Part shown: piece after piece, positions 43,928 to 52,121 of the stretch
Numbering within the stretch: the first letter of the stretch is position 1
Layout: every line of letters begins with the position of its first letter
From: JACPFJ01 sp036504875
Lineage (GTDB): Bacteria > Desulfobacterota > Desulfuromonadia > Geobacterales > Pseudopelobacteraceae
DNA: 64,000 nucleotides
Assembly (NCBI GenBank): GCA_036504875.1
Contig: DASXUK010000073.1
Location: 57,493-121,492, forward strand
Direction: 5' to 3'
Translations under genes and position numbers: made by a program
The notes under the pieces: model-generated
The model's database searches: none
Told to the model about the DNA's origin: nothing
The model's input: the letters and a program-made list of their open reading frames with translations, nothing else

Positions 43928-44896
43928 ATGCAGTCCGCTCTGAATATTATTGGTGATGATTTAAAGCAAGTCGAAAGCCAATTCAAAAAAGACCTTGAGT
44001 CTGATGTTCCGCTGATACGCAAGGTAGGAGAGTATGTTCTCTCCAGTGGTGGCAAACGCGTTCGTCCTGCTTTATTATTGCTTTCCGCGAAACTTTGTGA
44101 TTACCAGGGAAATAAAGCGGTCCCCCTGGCGAGTGTTGTTGAATTCATTCACACAGCTACATTGCTTCATGACGATGTGGTAGATAGCGCTACTTTGCGA
44201 CGAGGCATTGCTTCGGCCAATACTTTATGGGGCAATGAGGCTTCCGTTCTGGTAGGTGATTTTCTTTTTTCCAAATCCTTTTCCCTTATGGTTGGTGTCG
44301 GCAGCCTTGATATTCTTCGAGTTTTTTCTGAGGCTACAACCATTATTGCGGAAGGAGAGGTGTTACAGCTGCTTTGCACAGGCGAGCTCGACCTGACGGA
44401 AGATCGTTATATTGGTGTGGTACGTGCCAAGACCGCCATTTTAATGTCTGCAGCTTGCGAGGCAGGTGCCATTCTCGGTCAGGTGACTCCTGAAAAACAG
44501 AAAATGCTCGCTGATTTTGGCATGGATTTGGGAATCGCTTTTCAGCTCATGGATGATATTCTTGATTACATTGCCACGGAAGAAGATTTTGGCAAAAGTA
44601 TCGGCCATGATTTGGAAGAGGGGAAAATTACCCTACCTTTGATACATACCTTGCGACAGTGTACCGCTGGGGAACGAGACAAGATTGCAGCAGTTATTGA
44701 ACAAGATGAAATGTCACTAGATGACTTCAGAGATGTCTCTGCCCTGGTTAAGCAATATGGTGGTATTGATTATACTGTATCAGTAGCCAAGCGTTACATT
44801 AATAAATGTACGGTTTATCTGAAATCATTCGGCCAGTGCCTGGTAGGGGAAGCATTGCTGGAGTTGGCTGATTATGTAGTTACCCGCAGTAAGTGA
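43928..44896 (+). CDS. ispB: Polyprenyl (octaprenyl) diphosphate synthase
   Basis: Builds the isoprenoid side chain of respiratory quinones from IPP and FPP. The 322-residue protein has both Asp-rich motifs: 'LLHDDVVDSATLRRG' (about residues 79-93) and 'QLMDDILDY' (about 202-210), plus 'SGGKRVRPALLLLSA' near the start. IspB-type is likely because a Geobacter-type organism uses menaquinone; the exact chain length cannot be read. AAGGGA precedes the ATG. It is followed 45 bases later by tlpA. Confidence 0.93.
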   Translation: MQSALNIIGDDLKQVESQFKKDLESDVPLIRKVGEYVLSSGGKRVRPALLLLSAKLCDYQGNKAVPLASVVEFIHTATLLHDDVVDSATLRRGIASANTLWGNEASVLVGDFLFSKSFSLMVGVGSLDILRVFSEATTIIAEGEVLQLLCTGELDLTEDRYIGVVRAKTAILMSAACEAGAILGQVTPEKQKMLADFGMDLGIAFQLMDDILDYIATEEDFGKSIGHDLEEGKITLPLIHTLRQCTAGERDKIAAVIEQDEMSLDDFRDVSALVKQYGGIDYTVSVAKRYINKCTVYLKSFGQCLVGEALLELADYVVTRSK

Positions 44897-44941
44897 TCCA
44901 GCCTCTTTTCCGTCCTTAGCAACAAATCGTTTGGAGGTCTC

Positions 44942-45466
44942 ATGAAAAAGCTGCTGTTCATGCTGGCGATAGTCGGTCTGCTTTGTATTTTCGCTTGTAA
45001 CAAAAAAGAAGCAGGGCCTTCGGCCAAGCCGGTTGTGCCTACCGAAAATCAGGCTGCACCGGATGTGCAAGTTAATAGCTTGAATGGCAGTCCTTTAAAG
45101 CTATCCGATCTCAAAGGCAAGGTAGTAATGCTTAACTTCTGGGCCACGTGGTGCCCTCCCTGCAGAGAAGAGATACCTTCCTTCATTTCTCTAAGCAAAA
45201 AAATGGAAAACAAGCCTTTTCAGCTGGTGGCTGTTTCTATCGATGAAGGGGGCAAGCCAGCGATTGAATCCTTTTTTCATACCAGTGGCTTTAACCTCCC
45301 GGCATATACTGATCCGGATAATCGAGCAGCTAAGACTTATGGTATAACAGGGGTGCCGGAAACCTTTATCATAAATAAAAGTGGTATTATTGTAAAAAAG
45401 GTTATTGGGCCGTTGTCATGGGATAGCCCTGAAATTGTGGCTTTTCTTGAGGAGCTTATGAAGTAA
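44942..45466 (+). CDS. TlpA/ResA-family thioredoxin lipoprotein
   Basis: A 174-residue membrane-tethered thioredoxin. The signal peptide ends in a lipobox (IFAC, Cys20), and the redox motif is 'WATWCPPCREEIPS' (Cys-Pro-Pro-Cys, about residues 72-75), with 'VPETFIINKSGIIV' giving the cis-Pro. ResA/TlpA-type proteins reduce cytochrome c haem sites or periplasmic partners. It sits 13 bases from ccdA, the electron-supplying membrane protein, so the two form a reducing system. GGAGG lies before the ATG. Confidence 0.94.
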   Translation: MKKLLFMLAIVGLLCIFACNKKEAGPSAKPVVPTENQAAPDVQVNSLNGSPLKLSDLKGKVVMLNFWATWCPPCREEIPSFISLSKKMENKPFQLVAVSIDEGGKPAIESFFHTSGFNLPAYTDPDNRAAKTYGITGVPETFIINKSGIIVKKVIGPLSWDSPEIVAFLEELMK

Positions 45467-45479
45467 GGGGACACCAACC

Positions 45480-46208
45480 GTGCACGACCACATTTCTTAT
45501 ATCGGGGCGTTCATAGCCGGGTTTTTGTCCTTCATGTCACCCTGCGTGTTACCGCTAATTCCTTCCTATATAACTTATATCACCGGCATATCTTTTGCCG
45601 ACCTTGATGCAGAACATCCCTCCCACGTGGTCAGAAAAAAGGCAATTATTCATTCAGTTGCCTTTATCCTTGGTTTTACAACAGTTTTTGTGCTCTTAGG
45701 GGCCTCTGCCACTTACATCGGGTCGTTCCTTCATAACTATACTTCATTGATCCGAAAAATTGGCGGCATCCTGATAATCCTGTTCGGTATACACATCACC
45801 GGGCTGGTTCCAATCCGTTTATTAATGGGTGAAAAACGTGTCACCATTACCCATAAACCTGCCGGATACCTGGGCAGTTTCCTGGTAGGGCTTGTCTTCG
45901 CGGCTGGTTGGACACCCTGCATCGGACCTATACTGGCAACAATTCTGACTCTGGCCGCCACTGAGGAGAGCGTTTATCAGGGAATTTTGCTTTTGTTGCT
46001 ATATTCTCTGGGGCTTGGCATACCATTTCTATTATCGTCTCTGGCAATGCATCAGTTTTTGTTATTCTTTAACCGTTACAAAAAATTTATCCGCACCTTT
46101 GAAATCATAACCGGCATATTTTTGATTTTAATTGGAATTCTTCTCTTTAGCAACTGGCTTACGCGCCTGTCCGGATATACAACGCTTCTATTCACAGGAT
46201 TGGAATGA
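45480..46208 (+). CDS. ccdA: CcdA: cytochrome c biogenesis membrane thiol-disulfide protein
   Basis: A 242-residue protein beginning at GTG, with six predicted membrane helices and both conserved Cys: 'FLSFMSPCVLPLIPSY' and 'AGWTPCIGPILA'. CcdA carries electrons from cytosolic thioredoxin to periplasmic partners such as the TlpA-like lipoprotein just upstream. It supports c-type cytochrome maturation, important in a cytochrome-rich organism of this type. It overlaps the VOC gene by 4 bases (ATGA). Confidence 0.94.
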   Translation: MHDHISYIGAFIAGFLSFMSPCVLPLIPSYITYITGISFADLDAEHPSHVVRKKAIIHSVAFILGFTTVFVLLGASATYIGSFLHNYTSLIRKIGGILIILFGIHITGLVPIRLLMGEKRVTITHKPAGYLGSFLVGLVFAAGWTPCIGPILATILTLAATEESVYQGILLLLLYSLGLGIPFLLSSLAMHQFLLFFNRYKKFIRTFEIITGIFLILIGILLFSNWLTRLSGYTTLLFTGLE

Positions 46209-46618
46209 AGATTCATCATGCACAGCATTCTATTCAGCTTGTAGTGTCTCAGTTGATGATAACAGAGGCATTTTATGCTGGTATCCTTGAGCTGCCGGTA
46301 CAGCGTTCCTTCACATCACCAGGTGCCCCGGAACATATGGTGTTGGATATGGGGGGGATCGCACTTGTTTTTGTTGAGGAGAATGATGTGGTGAGGACCC
46401 ACCCGGTCCTTGAGCATCGTCTGGGAATGTTTCCCCGCGGAATAGGTGTTACTTTACATTTCAGGGTAGAAAACATTGAAGATATAAGCGATGCCATTAT
46501 GGAGGAGGATTTGGAGATACTCTACCCTCTGGAGATTAAACCTTATGGAATCAAGGAAATGTGGTGCTTTGATCCGGATGGTTATCTGGTGGTGCTGGAT
46601 GAGCTAGACCGGCGATGA
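46205..46618 (+). CDS. VOC (glyoxalase/bleomycin-resistance) fold protein
   Basis: A 137-residue vicinal-oxygen-chelate protein: 'HSIQLVVSQLMITEAFYAGILELPVQRSF...EHMVLDMGGIALVFVEEND' in the first half and 'GVTLHFRVENIEDISDAIMEEDLEILYPLEIKPYGIKEMWCFDPDGYLVVLDE' in the second, i.e. two beta-alpha-beta-beta-beta modules in one chain. Metal ligands typical of the fold are plausible (His6, Glu near the end). Substrate unknown. The ATG overlaps the ccdA stop by 4 bases, so it is translationally coupled. Confidence 0.85.
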   Translation: MKIHHAQHSIQLVVSQLMITEAFYAGILELPVQRSFTSPGAPEHMVLDMGGIALVFVEENDVVRTHPVLEHRLGMFPRGIGVTLHFRVENIEDISDAIMEEDLEILYPLEIKPYGIKEMWCFDPDGYLVVLDELDRR

Positions 46619-46656
46619 CCTTTAAAAATGTTTCTTAGCTTGAGTTTAAATCTTTC

Positions 46657-46685
46657 TTGACCTTACGATCCAGCGATGTTAGTCT
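46657..46685 (+). promoter_or_regulatory. Promoter of the pyrimidine operon
   Basis: TTGACC at 46657-46662 and TAGTCT at 46680-46685 are separated by 17 bases, about 35 bases before the PyrR-binding loop. The transcript would start near 46692 and contain the whole attenuator. Confidence 0.6.
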
Positions 46686-46714
46686 GCAAAAATATATACT
46701 CATTACCTTTTAAT

Positions 46715-46809
46715 TTAGCCCGAGAGGCTAGCAAGGGTTGCATCAATGATTTTTACCTAAACCTATAACAGAAGGGTCTTGTCGATTAGCGATGAGGCTC
46801 TTTTTTTTT
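46715..46809 (+). promoter_or_regulatory. PyrR-dependent attenuator leader of the pyr operon
   Basis: CCCGAGAGGCTAGCAAGGGTT at 46719-46739 fits the PyrR-binding consensus (CCNGNGAGGCUNGNAAGG) found in B. subtilis pyr leaders. A terminator follows: GGGTCTTGTCG (46774-46784), loop ATTAG, CGATGAGGCTC (46790-46800), then nine T (46801-46809). PyrR bound with UMP would stabilise the first hairpin, allow the terminator to form and reduce transcription of the operon. This is a rare Gram-positive-style mechanism in such a genome. Confidence 0.85.
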
Positions 46810-46832
46810 GCAGGGGAAAGGCGGTTTCAGTG

Positions 46833-47366
46833 ATGGAAACAGCAACGGTATTATTGGATACAAACGGCATCAAACGTGCTTTAACACGCATTGCACATGA
46901 ATTGCTTGAAAAAAACAAGGGTGTCAAGGATCTTGTTTTGATTGGCATACGTTCCGGGGGGGCCTTTCTGGCGGAGGAAATCGGCAAATCCATTGCCGTT
47001 ATCGAAGGTGACAGCGTCCCTGTCGGGGCGGTGGATATCACTCTTTACCGGGATGACATAAAGAACCATTCTGCTCACTTGCCGGTTGGAAAAACTGATA
47101 TCGCCTTTTCACTGGAGGGTAAGCGGGTGGTCCTGGTGGATGATGTCCTTTTTACCGGCCGTACCATTCGGGCTGCCATGGATGCTTTGATGGATCATGG
47201 TCGGGCTCAGTCGATCCAACTGGCGGTACTGATTGATCGTGGTCACCGCGAACTACCTATACGGGCCGATTTTGTGGGTCGCAATGTACCTACCAGCCTA
47301 AAAGAGAATGTAGCGGTTAGATTTGACGAAAAAAATCAACCAATTGAAGTTGTTCTCGAAAAATAG
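46833..47366 (+). CDS. pyrR: PyrR: bifunctional pyr-operon RNA-binding attenuation protein
   Basis: A 177-residue PyrR, also a uracil phosphoribosyltransferase. I start at ATG 46833 (METATVLLDTNGIKRALTRIAHELLEKN); an in-frame start at 46779 lies inside the terminator. The PRPP loop is 'VVLVDDVLFTGRTIRAAMDALMD' (about residues 101-123). It binds its own leader RNA (see 46715) and shuts off pyr transcription when UMP is high. pyrB starts 15 bases after. Confidence 0.96.
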   Translation: METATVLLDTNGIKRALTRIAHELLEKNKGVKDLVLIGIRSGGAFLAEEIGKSIAVIEGDSVPVGAVDITLYRDDIKNHSAHLPVGKTDIAFSLEGKRVVLVDDVLFTGRTIRAAMDALMDHGRAQSIQLAVLIDRGHRELPIRADFVGRNVPTSLKENVAVRFDEKNQPIEVVLEK

Positions 47367-47380
47367 TGGGGGGGTGTGGA

Positions 47381-48313
47381 ATGGCGGAATTCAAGCACAG
47401 GGATATCATTGCGCTAAGGGACCTGACCAAAGAAGACATCGAGTTGCTGCTCTTGACCGCAGAAAACATGCGCGAGATCAATAGCCGCGATATCAAAAAG
47501 GTTCCCACGCTACGAGGCAAAACCATTATCAACCTGTTCTACGAGGCATCAACGCGTACCAGAACTTCCTTCGAGATTGCCGCCAAACGTCTCTCGGCCG
47601 ATACGATTAATATCTCCACCTCGACCAGTTCATCCACCAAAGGGGAAACCCTGGCTGACACAGCACTGAACCTGCTGGCCATGAAGCCGGATATCATTGT
47701 CATGCGGCATGCCGTGTCCGGCGCCCATTATCACCTGGCCAAGAAGGTGAGTTGCTCGGTTATCAATGCCGGCGACGGCGCCCATGAACATCCCTCTCAA
47801 GGGCTTTTGGACATGCTGACCATCAAGGACCGCTTTGGCAGGCTGGATGGCCTCAAGGTGGCAATCGTTGGCGATATTACCCACAGCAGGGTGGCTCGCT
47901 CAGATATCCAGGGTCTGACCAAAATGGGTTCTCGGGTCTATCTGGCAGGACCGCCAACCATGATGCCGCCCTGTGTAGAGCGTCTTGGCAATGTTACGGT
48001 CTGCGGCTCGATGAAGGATGCTATCCAGGATGCCGATGTGGTCATAATGCTCCGTATTCAGCAGGAGCGCCAAGGCAAGACCCTGATGCCCAACACACGC
48101 GAGTATTCACGTTACTTTGGCCTTAACCCTGAGAACCTCAAGCTGGCCAAGCCAGGCGCCATGGTTATGCATCCAGGACCGATCAACCGGGGAGTTGAAA
48201 TGTCCAGTTATGTGGTGGACGGCGATCAGTCCCACATCCTTAAGCAGGTTGAGAACGGCGTGGCGGTGAGGATGGCGATGCTGTACCACGTCTGCGGCGG
48301 CGAACTAGAATAG
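47381..48313 (+). CDS. pyrB: Aspartate carbamoyltransferase catalytic subunit
   Basis: Joins carbamoyl phosphate and aspartate in pyrimidine synthesis. The start at 47381 (MAEFKHRDIIALRDLTKEDIELLL) has a G-rich ribosome site; an upstream in-frame GTG exists. The 310-residue protein has the carbamoyl-phosphate motif 'STRTRTSFE' (about residues 53-61), 'GDGAHEHPSQGLLD' and 'HPGPINRGVE' near the C-terminus. No pyrI regulatory chain is present, so it is the simple trimeric type or works in a DHOase complex with the pyrC product. A palindromic repeat separates it from pyrC. Confidence 0.97.
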   Translation: MAEFKHRDIIALRDLTKEDIELLLLTAENMREINSRDIKKVPTLRGKTIINLFYEASTRTRTSFEIAAKRLSADTINISTSTSSSTKGETLADTALNLLAMKPDIIVMRHAVSGAHYHLAKKVSCSVINAGDGAHEHPSQGLLDMLTIKDRFGRLDGLKVAIVGDITHSRVARSDIQGLTKMGSRVYLAGPPTMMPPCVERLGNVTVCGSMKDAIQDADVVIMLRIQQERQGKTLMPNTREYSRYFGLNPENLKLAKPGAMVMHPGPINRGVEMSSYVVDGDQSHILKQVENGVAVRMAMLYHVCGGELE

Positions 48314-48314
48314 T

Positions 48315-48432
48315 GGAACGCACACTTTTGCGCAATCTCGGCGTCAGATTTCGAGTTTGCGTGTGCGACGTAGCGCTGCTACGCCTCCGTGCAAACTCTA
48401 ATCTTTCTGGCCTTGCACAAAATTGAGCGTCC
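48315..48432. repeat. Palindromic intergenic element, copy 1 (pyrB-pyrC junction)
   Basis: A 118-base imperfect palindrome. Its outer arms GGAACGC and GCGTCC, the TTTTGCGCAA/TTGCACAAAA pair and the central hairpin CGTAGCGCTGCTACG (48369-48383) all pair about one centre at 48374-48376. It shares the words CGCAATCTCGGCG and CGTAGCGCTGCTACG with the element at 51087. Confidence 0.85.
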
Positions 48433-48477
48433 TAGGGGCAGTTAAAGAAAATCCAACTCTATTTGTGAGGTGATGAT

Positions 48478-49755
48478 ATGAATCTTCTGATCAAGAACGG
48501 CCGGGTGATTGACCCTTCCCAAGGGCTGGATGATACTTTGGATCTGTTAGTGGAGAACGGTCTGGTCAAAGAGATCGGCAAGAGTCTCAATGCCCCGGCC
48601 GGTGCCGAGGTCATAGACGCTGCCGGCCAATATGTTTTGCCAGGTCTGATTGATATGCATGTTCATCTGCGCGACCCAGGCCTTGAGTACAAGGAAGATA
48701 TCATCAGCGGCACCCGGGCCGCCGCCGTCGGCGGTTTTACCTCAGTCTGCTGCATGCCCAACACCAAGCCGGTCATCGATAACAAGGCTATTGCCAGCTA
48801 CATTATTAACAAGGCCAAAGCCGAAGGCCTTGCCAATGTCTTTCCGGTCGGCGCTATTACTTACGGCTTGAATGGTGAGCGCATGTCCGAGATGGGTGAG
48901 TTGAAAGAGGCCGGCTGCGTGGCGGTTTCCGATGATGGCAAGCCGGTCGCGAATAGCGAGTTGATGCGCCGTGTTCTGGAATATGCCAAAGGCATGGGCA
49001 TGCTGGTTATCTCTCATGCTGAGGATTTGGCACTAGTAGGAGAGGGGACCATGAATGAAGGCTTTACGTCAACTGAACTGGGCCTGAAGGGTATCCCCCG
49101 CGTGGCTGAAGACATCGCTACCGCCCGCGATGTCATGCTGGCCGAGTACACTAATTCGCCGATCCACATTGCTCATGTCTCCACCAGAGGCTCGGTCCAG
49201 GTTATCCGTGAAGCCAAGGCACGGGGAGTCAAGGTGACCTGTGAAACAGCGCCACATTATTTCACCCTCACCGATGATGCCGTGCGTGGCTATGATACCA
49301 ATGCCAAGATGAATCCACCGTTGCGCGAGGCTGACGATGTAACGGCCATCAAGGCCGGTCTAAAGGATGGCACCATCGATGTCATTGCTACTGATCACGC
49401 CCCGCATCATCTGGATGAGAAGGATGTGGAATTCAATGTTGCCTTGAACGGCATTATCGGGCTGGAGACATCGCTACCTTTGTCGCTCGGCCTGGTGGCC
49501 GATGGCACGCTTACCATTAATCAATTGGTTGAAAAAATGACATGTAACCCAGCTAAAATAATCAATATTGCCCGCGGAACACTTAAGGCCGGCAGCATAG
49601 CCGACATCAGCCTGATCGATCCAACGGCGGAATGGACAGTGTCCGAGGACAAGCTGGCCAGCAAGTCCAAAAATTCTCCCTTTATAGGCTGGAATATGAA
49701 GGGGGCGTCTGTCTGTACTATCCTGGCTGGTAAAGTGGTATACTGTGGTCGCTAG
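48478..49755 (+). CDS. pyrC: Dihydroorotase, class I type
   Basis: Cyclises carbamoyl aspartate to dihydroorotate. The 425-residue amidohydrolase has 'GLIDMHVHLRDPGLEYKED' (HxH, residues about 55-73), the later His ('VISHAEDLAL', 'HIAHVSTRG') and 'ATDHAPHH' (about residue 302) that complete a binuclear zinc site. GTGAGGTGATGAT gives a good ribosome site. It is longer than the simple E. coli type and of the class partnered with pyrB in many bacteria. A MITE-like element follows immediately after the stop codon. Confidence 0.96.
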   Translation: MNLLIKNGRVIDPSQGLDDTLDLLVENGLVKEIGKSLNAPAGAEVIDAAGQYVLPGLIDMHVHLRDPGLEYKEDIISGTRAAAVGGFTSVCCMPNTKPVIDNKAIASYIINKAKAEGLANVFPVGAITYGLNGERMSEMGELKEAGCVAVSDDGKPVANSELMRRVLEYAKGMGMLVISHAEDLALVGEGTMNEGFTSTELGLKGIPRVAEDIATARDVMLAEYTNSPIHIAHVSTRGSVQVIREAKARGVKVTCETAPHYFTLTDDAVRGYDTNAKMNPPLREADDVTAIKAGLKDGTIDVIATDHAPHHLDEKDVEFNVALNGIIGLETSLPLSLGLVADGTLTINQLVEKMTCNPAKIINIARGTLKAGSIADISLIDPTAEWTVSEDKLASKSKNSPFIGWNMKGASVCTILAGKVVYCGR

Positions 49756-49914
49756 GAGCCTGTCGGACTTAGGAAATCGAAGCGAAAATTCGGCTGGGCG
49801 AGGACAGATTTTGTCGATTTTGCAGGTCAATAGTTGTTCTATTGACCAAGAAAGCGGCGAAGTATGGACCGTCCAGACAGATTGCAGCAGATTTACCCTA
49901 AGTCCGACAGACTC
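49756..49914. repeat. MITE-like element with 18-base terminal inverted repeats
   Basis: GAGCCTGTCGGACTTAGG at 49756-49773 is matched by its inverse at 49897-49914 (17 of 18 bases). A hairpin with a 9-base perfect stem, GGTCAATAG/CTATTGACC (49825-49833 with 49839-49847), lies at the exact centre (49836). The 159-base element begins directly after the pyrC stop and holds no gene. This is the form of a miniature inverted-repeat transposable element; no target duplication was evident. Confidence 0.85.
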
Positions 49915-49964
49915 ATGAAAAATAATGAGAATCCCCGAGTCATCCATATAAGGAGTTATAACGT

Positions 49965-51086
49965 ATGAAAGCAGTTCTTGCGCTCGGAGACGGGCGCATT
50001 TTTGAAGGCAAATCATTTGGCGCCAGTGGCGAGGCCAGCGGCGAGGTTGTTTTTAACACCGCCATGACCGGTTATCAGGAAGTTCTTACAGACCCATCCT
50101 ATAAGGGACAGATGGTAACAATGACCTATACCCAGATCGGCAACACCGGCATCAATCCCGAGGATATCGAGAGCCGCGGCCTGTTTCTGTCCGGATTCAT
50201 CGTCAAGGAGTATCAGGATTGCTACTCAAACTATCGGGCCACCATGAGCCTGGACGCCTATCTCAAGGAAAACGGCGTGGTCGGCATCCAGGGGATCGAC
50301 ACTCGCGCTTTGACCCGTCATTTGAGGGATAAGGGTGCCCAGAACGGGATCATCTCCACCACGGACTTTAATCATGAGAGCCTGGTTGCCAAGGCCCGCG
50401 CCATTCCCAGTATGACCGGGCTGGATCTGGCCAGTGGGGTCAGTTGTGACAAGCCATATCATTGGACTGAGGGCTTGTGGGATCTGGAGGAAGGCTATCC
50501 CCAGGTGGACCCGGCTACGCTCAAGTACAAGGTGGTGGCCTATGATTTCGGCATCAAGTACAACATCCTCCGCTGCCTGGTGGATGCCGGTTGCGATGTC
50601 ACGGTTGTTCCGGCCAATTTCCCGGCCGAAGAGGCGCTGGCCATGAATCCGGATGGCATCTTTCTAAGCAATGGTCCCGGGGACCCTGAGCCGCTGGTCC
50701 AAGTGCAGGAAGAAATCCGTAAGTTTATCGGCAAAAAACAGATCTTTGGCATTTGCCTGGGGCACCAGCTTTTAGGCCTGGCTTTAGGCGGCAAAACCAT
50801 GAAGTTGAAATTCGGCAATCACGGTTCCAACCTGCCGGTTATGGATATGTCGACCGGCAAGGTCGAGATTACCTCCCAGAATCACGGCTTTGCCGTTGAT
50901 TTGGAATCACTGGGTGATACGGCTTGCCTGGGGCACGAGAATCTGAACGACCAGACCGTGGAAGGCATCCGCCACTGCGACCTGCCAATATTCTCGGTGC
51001 AGCACCACCCTGAGGCCTCGCCCGGGCCGCATGATTCGCATTATCTGTTTGGCAGGTTTGTGGAAATGATGGAGAGTTCTAGGTAA
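49965..51086 (+). CDS. carA: Carbamoyl phosphate synthase small subunit
   Basis: Supplies ammonia from glutamine for carbamoyl phosphate. The 373-residue protein has the class I amidotransferase site 'ICLGHQLLGLALG' (Cys at about residue 263) and 'HHPEASPGPHD' (His/Glu). AAGGAG precedes the ATG at 49965. It lies between the MITE-like element and the second palindromic element, and is separated from carB by two other genes. Confidence 0.97.
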   Translation: MKAVLALGDGRIFEGKSFGASGEASGEVVFNTAMTGYQEVLTDPSYKGQMVTMTYTQIGNTGINPEDIESRGLFLSGFIVKEYQDCYSNYRATMSLDAYLKENGVVGIQGIDTRALTRHLRDKGAQNGIISTTDFNHESLVAKARAIPSMTGLDLASGVSCDKPYHWTEGLWDLEEGYPQVDPATLKYKVVAYDFGIKYNILRCLVDAGCDVTVVPANFPAEEALAMNPDGIFLSNGPGDPEPLVQVQEEIRKFIGKKQIFGICLGHQLLGLALGGKTMKLKFGNHGSNLPVMDMSTGKVEITSQNHGFAVDLESLGDTACLGHENLNDQTVEGIRHCDLPIFSVQHHPEASPGPHDSHYLFGRFVEMMESSR

Positions 51087-51207
51087 ACGGGCGCCGCTTT
51101 TCCGCAATCTCGGCGTTGCCCGGCAGGAATTCGTTGTGCTACGTAGCGCTGCTACGTCTCCGCCGATTACCTTGGGCGCCTTGACCTTGCGAAAAACCGA
51201 CACCCGT
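51087..51207. repeat. Palindromic intergenic element, copy 2 (carA-radical SAM junction)
   Basis: A 121-base palindrome directly after the carA stop. Outer arms ACGGG/CCCGT, the TTTTCCGCAA/TTGCGAAAAA pair and the central ACGTAGCGCTGCTACGT (51141-51157) share one centre near 51148. It shares CGCAATCTCGGCG and the TAGCGCTGCTACG core with copy 1, but differs in its arms, so it belongs to the same family. Confidence 0.87.
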
Positions 51208-51218
51208 CTGGTAATGCC

Positions 51219-52121
51219 ATGAATTATTTGGATCTTTACAAATCAGGTGAGCTGCTGCAACGGGTCCGCGCCGCCTATCGACACCTCAAATCGTGTGACC
51301 TCTGCCCCCATGATTGCGGGGTTGATCGTTTGGCTGGGGAAAAGGGAGTTTGTGGGGTAGGGGCACTGCCCAAAATTGCCTCGGCCAACGTGCATAAAGG
51401 TGAGGAACCACCGATTTCAGGGACAAGTGGTTCGGGTACTATTTTCTTTTCCGGTTGTTCGCTCAAGTGCCGATTTTGCCAGAATTTTCCCATCAGCCAG
51501 TTGCGAAACGGCGATGAAATTACCACGGCAGCCCTGGCGCAGCGCATGGTTCGGCTGCAAAGGCAAGGGGTGCACAATATCAACTTTGTTACCCCGACTC
51601 ATTTTCTGCCCCAGATCCTGGCTGCGCTCTGGCTGGCTATCCCGCAAGGCTTCAGGTTGCCCATAGTCTGGAATTCCAGTGGTTACGAAAAGCCTGATTT
51701 ACTGCGCCTTCTGGAAGGGGTGGTGAGCATTTACCTGCCGGACATGAAGTATGTGGATGAAGACACGGCGGTCCGGCTTTCGGCGGCGCCCGGTTATCGT
51801 GAGAGTAACCGTCTGGCTGTCAAAGAGATGCTGCGGCAGGTCGGCCATCTTCAGCTTGATGACGATGGCTTGGCTGTTAAGGGGCTGATCATTCGGCATC
51901 TGGTGCTGCCGAATCAGCTGGCTGGAACCCGCCAGACCCTGGCCTGGATCGCTGAAAATCTGGGAACCGAAACTCATATCTCTTTGATGCGGCAGTACTT
52001 TCCAGCCCATCGCGCCATTGAGACGCCTGATATTGATCGCAAAATAACTGACGAGGAGTATGACGAGGCGGTTGAGGTTCTGGAACAGTTCGACCTGGAA
52101 AACGGCTGGTTGCAGGATTAG
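51219..52121 (+). CDS. PflX-like radical SAM protein
   Basis: A 300-residue radical SAM enzyme of the PflA-like (COG1313/PflX) group. It has an N-terminal Cys-rich segment 'CDLCPHDCGVDRLAGEKGVCGVG' (about residues 26-48) that may bind a second cluster, and the radical SAM motif CxxxCxxC in 'FFSGCSLKCRFCQNFPIS' (about residues 75-92). The target is not known; PflA relatives install glycyl radicals. It lies between carA and carB. The last gene, DUF486, follows directly (stop and start are adjacent). Confidence 0.85.
   Translation: MNYLDLYKSGELLQRVRAAYRHLKSCDLCPHDCGVDRLAGEKGVCGVGALPKIASANVHKGEEPPISGTSGSGTIFFSGCSLKCRFCQNFPISQLRNGDEITTAALAQRMVRLQRQGVHNINFVTPTHFLPQILAALWLAIPQGFRLPIVWNSSGYEKPDLLRLLEGVVSIYLPDMKYVDEDTAVRLSAAPGYRESNRLAVKEMLRQVGHLQLDDDGLAVKGLIIRHLVLPNQLAGTRQTLAWIAENLGTETHISLMRQYFPAHRAIETPDIDRKITDEEYDEAVEVLEQFDLENGWLQD

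Noticed and set aside
46785..46794. TTAGCGATG word shared by the pyr leader and the GEMM-like leader
   Set aside because: In one it is the terminator loop and in the other part of an aptamer hairpin; the shared word looks like chance.
48369..48383. Central hairpin of the palindromic element as a terminator
   Set aside because: No T-run follows and downstream pyrC would be cut off from the operon.
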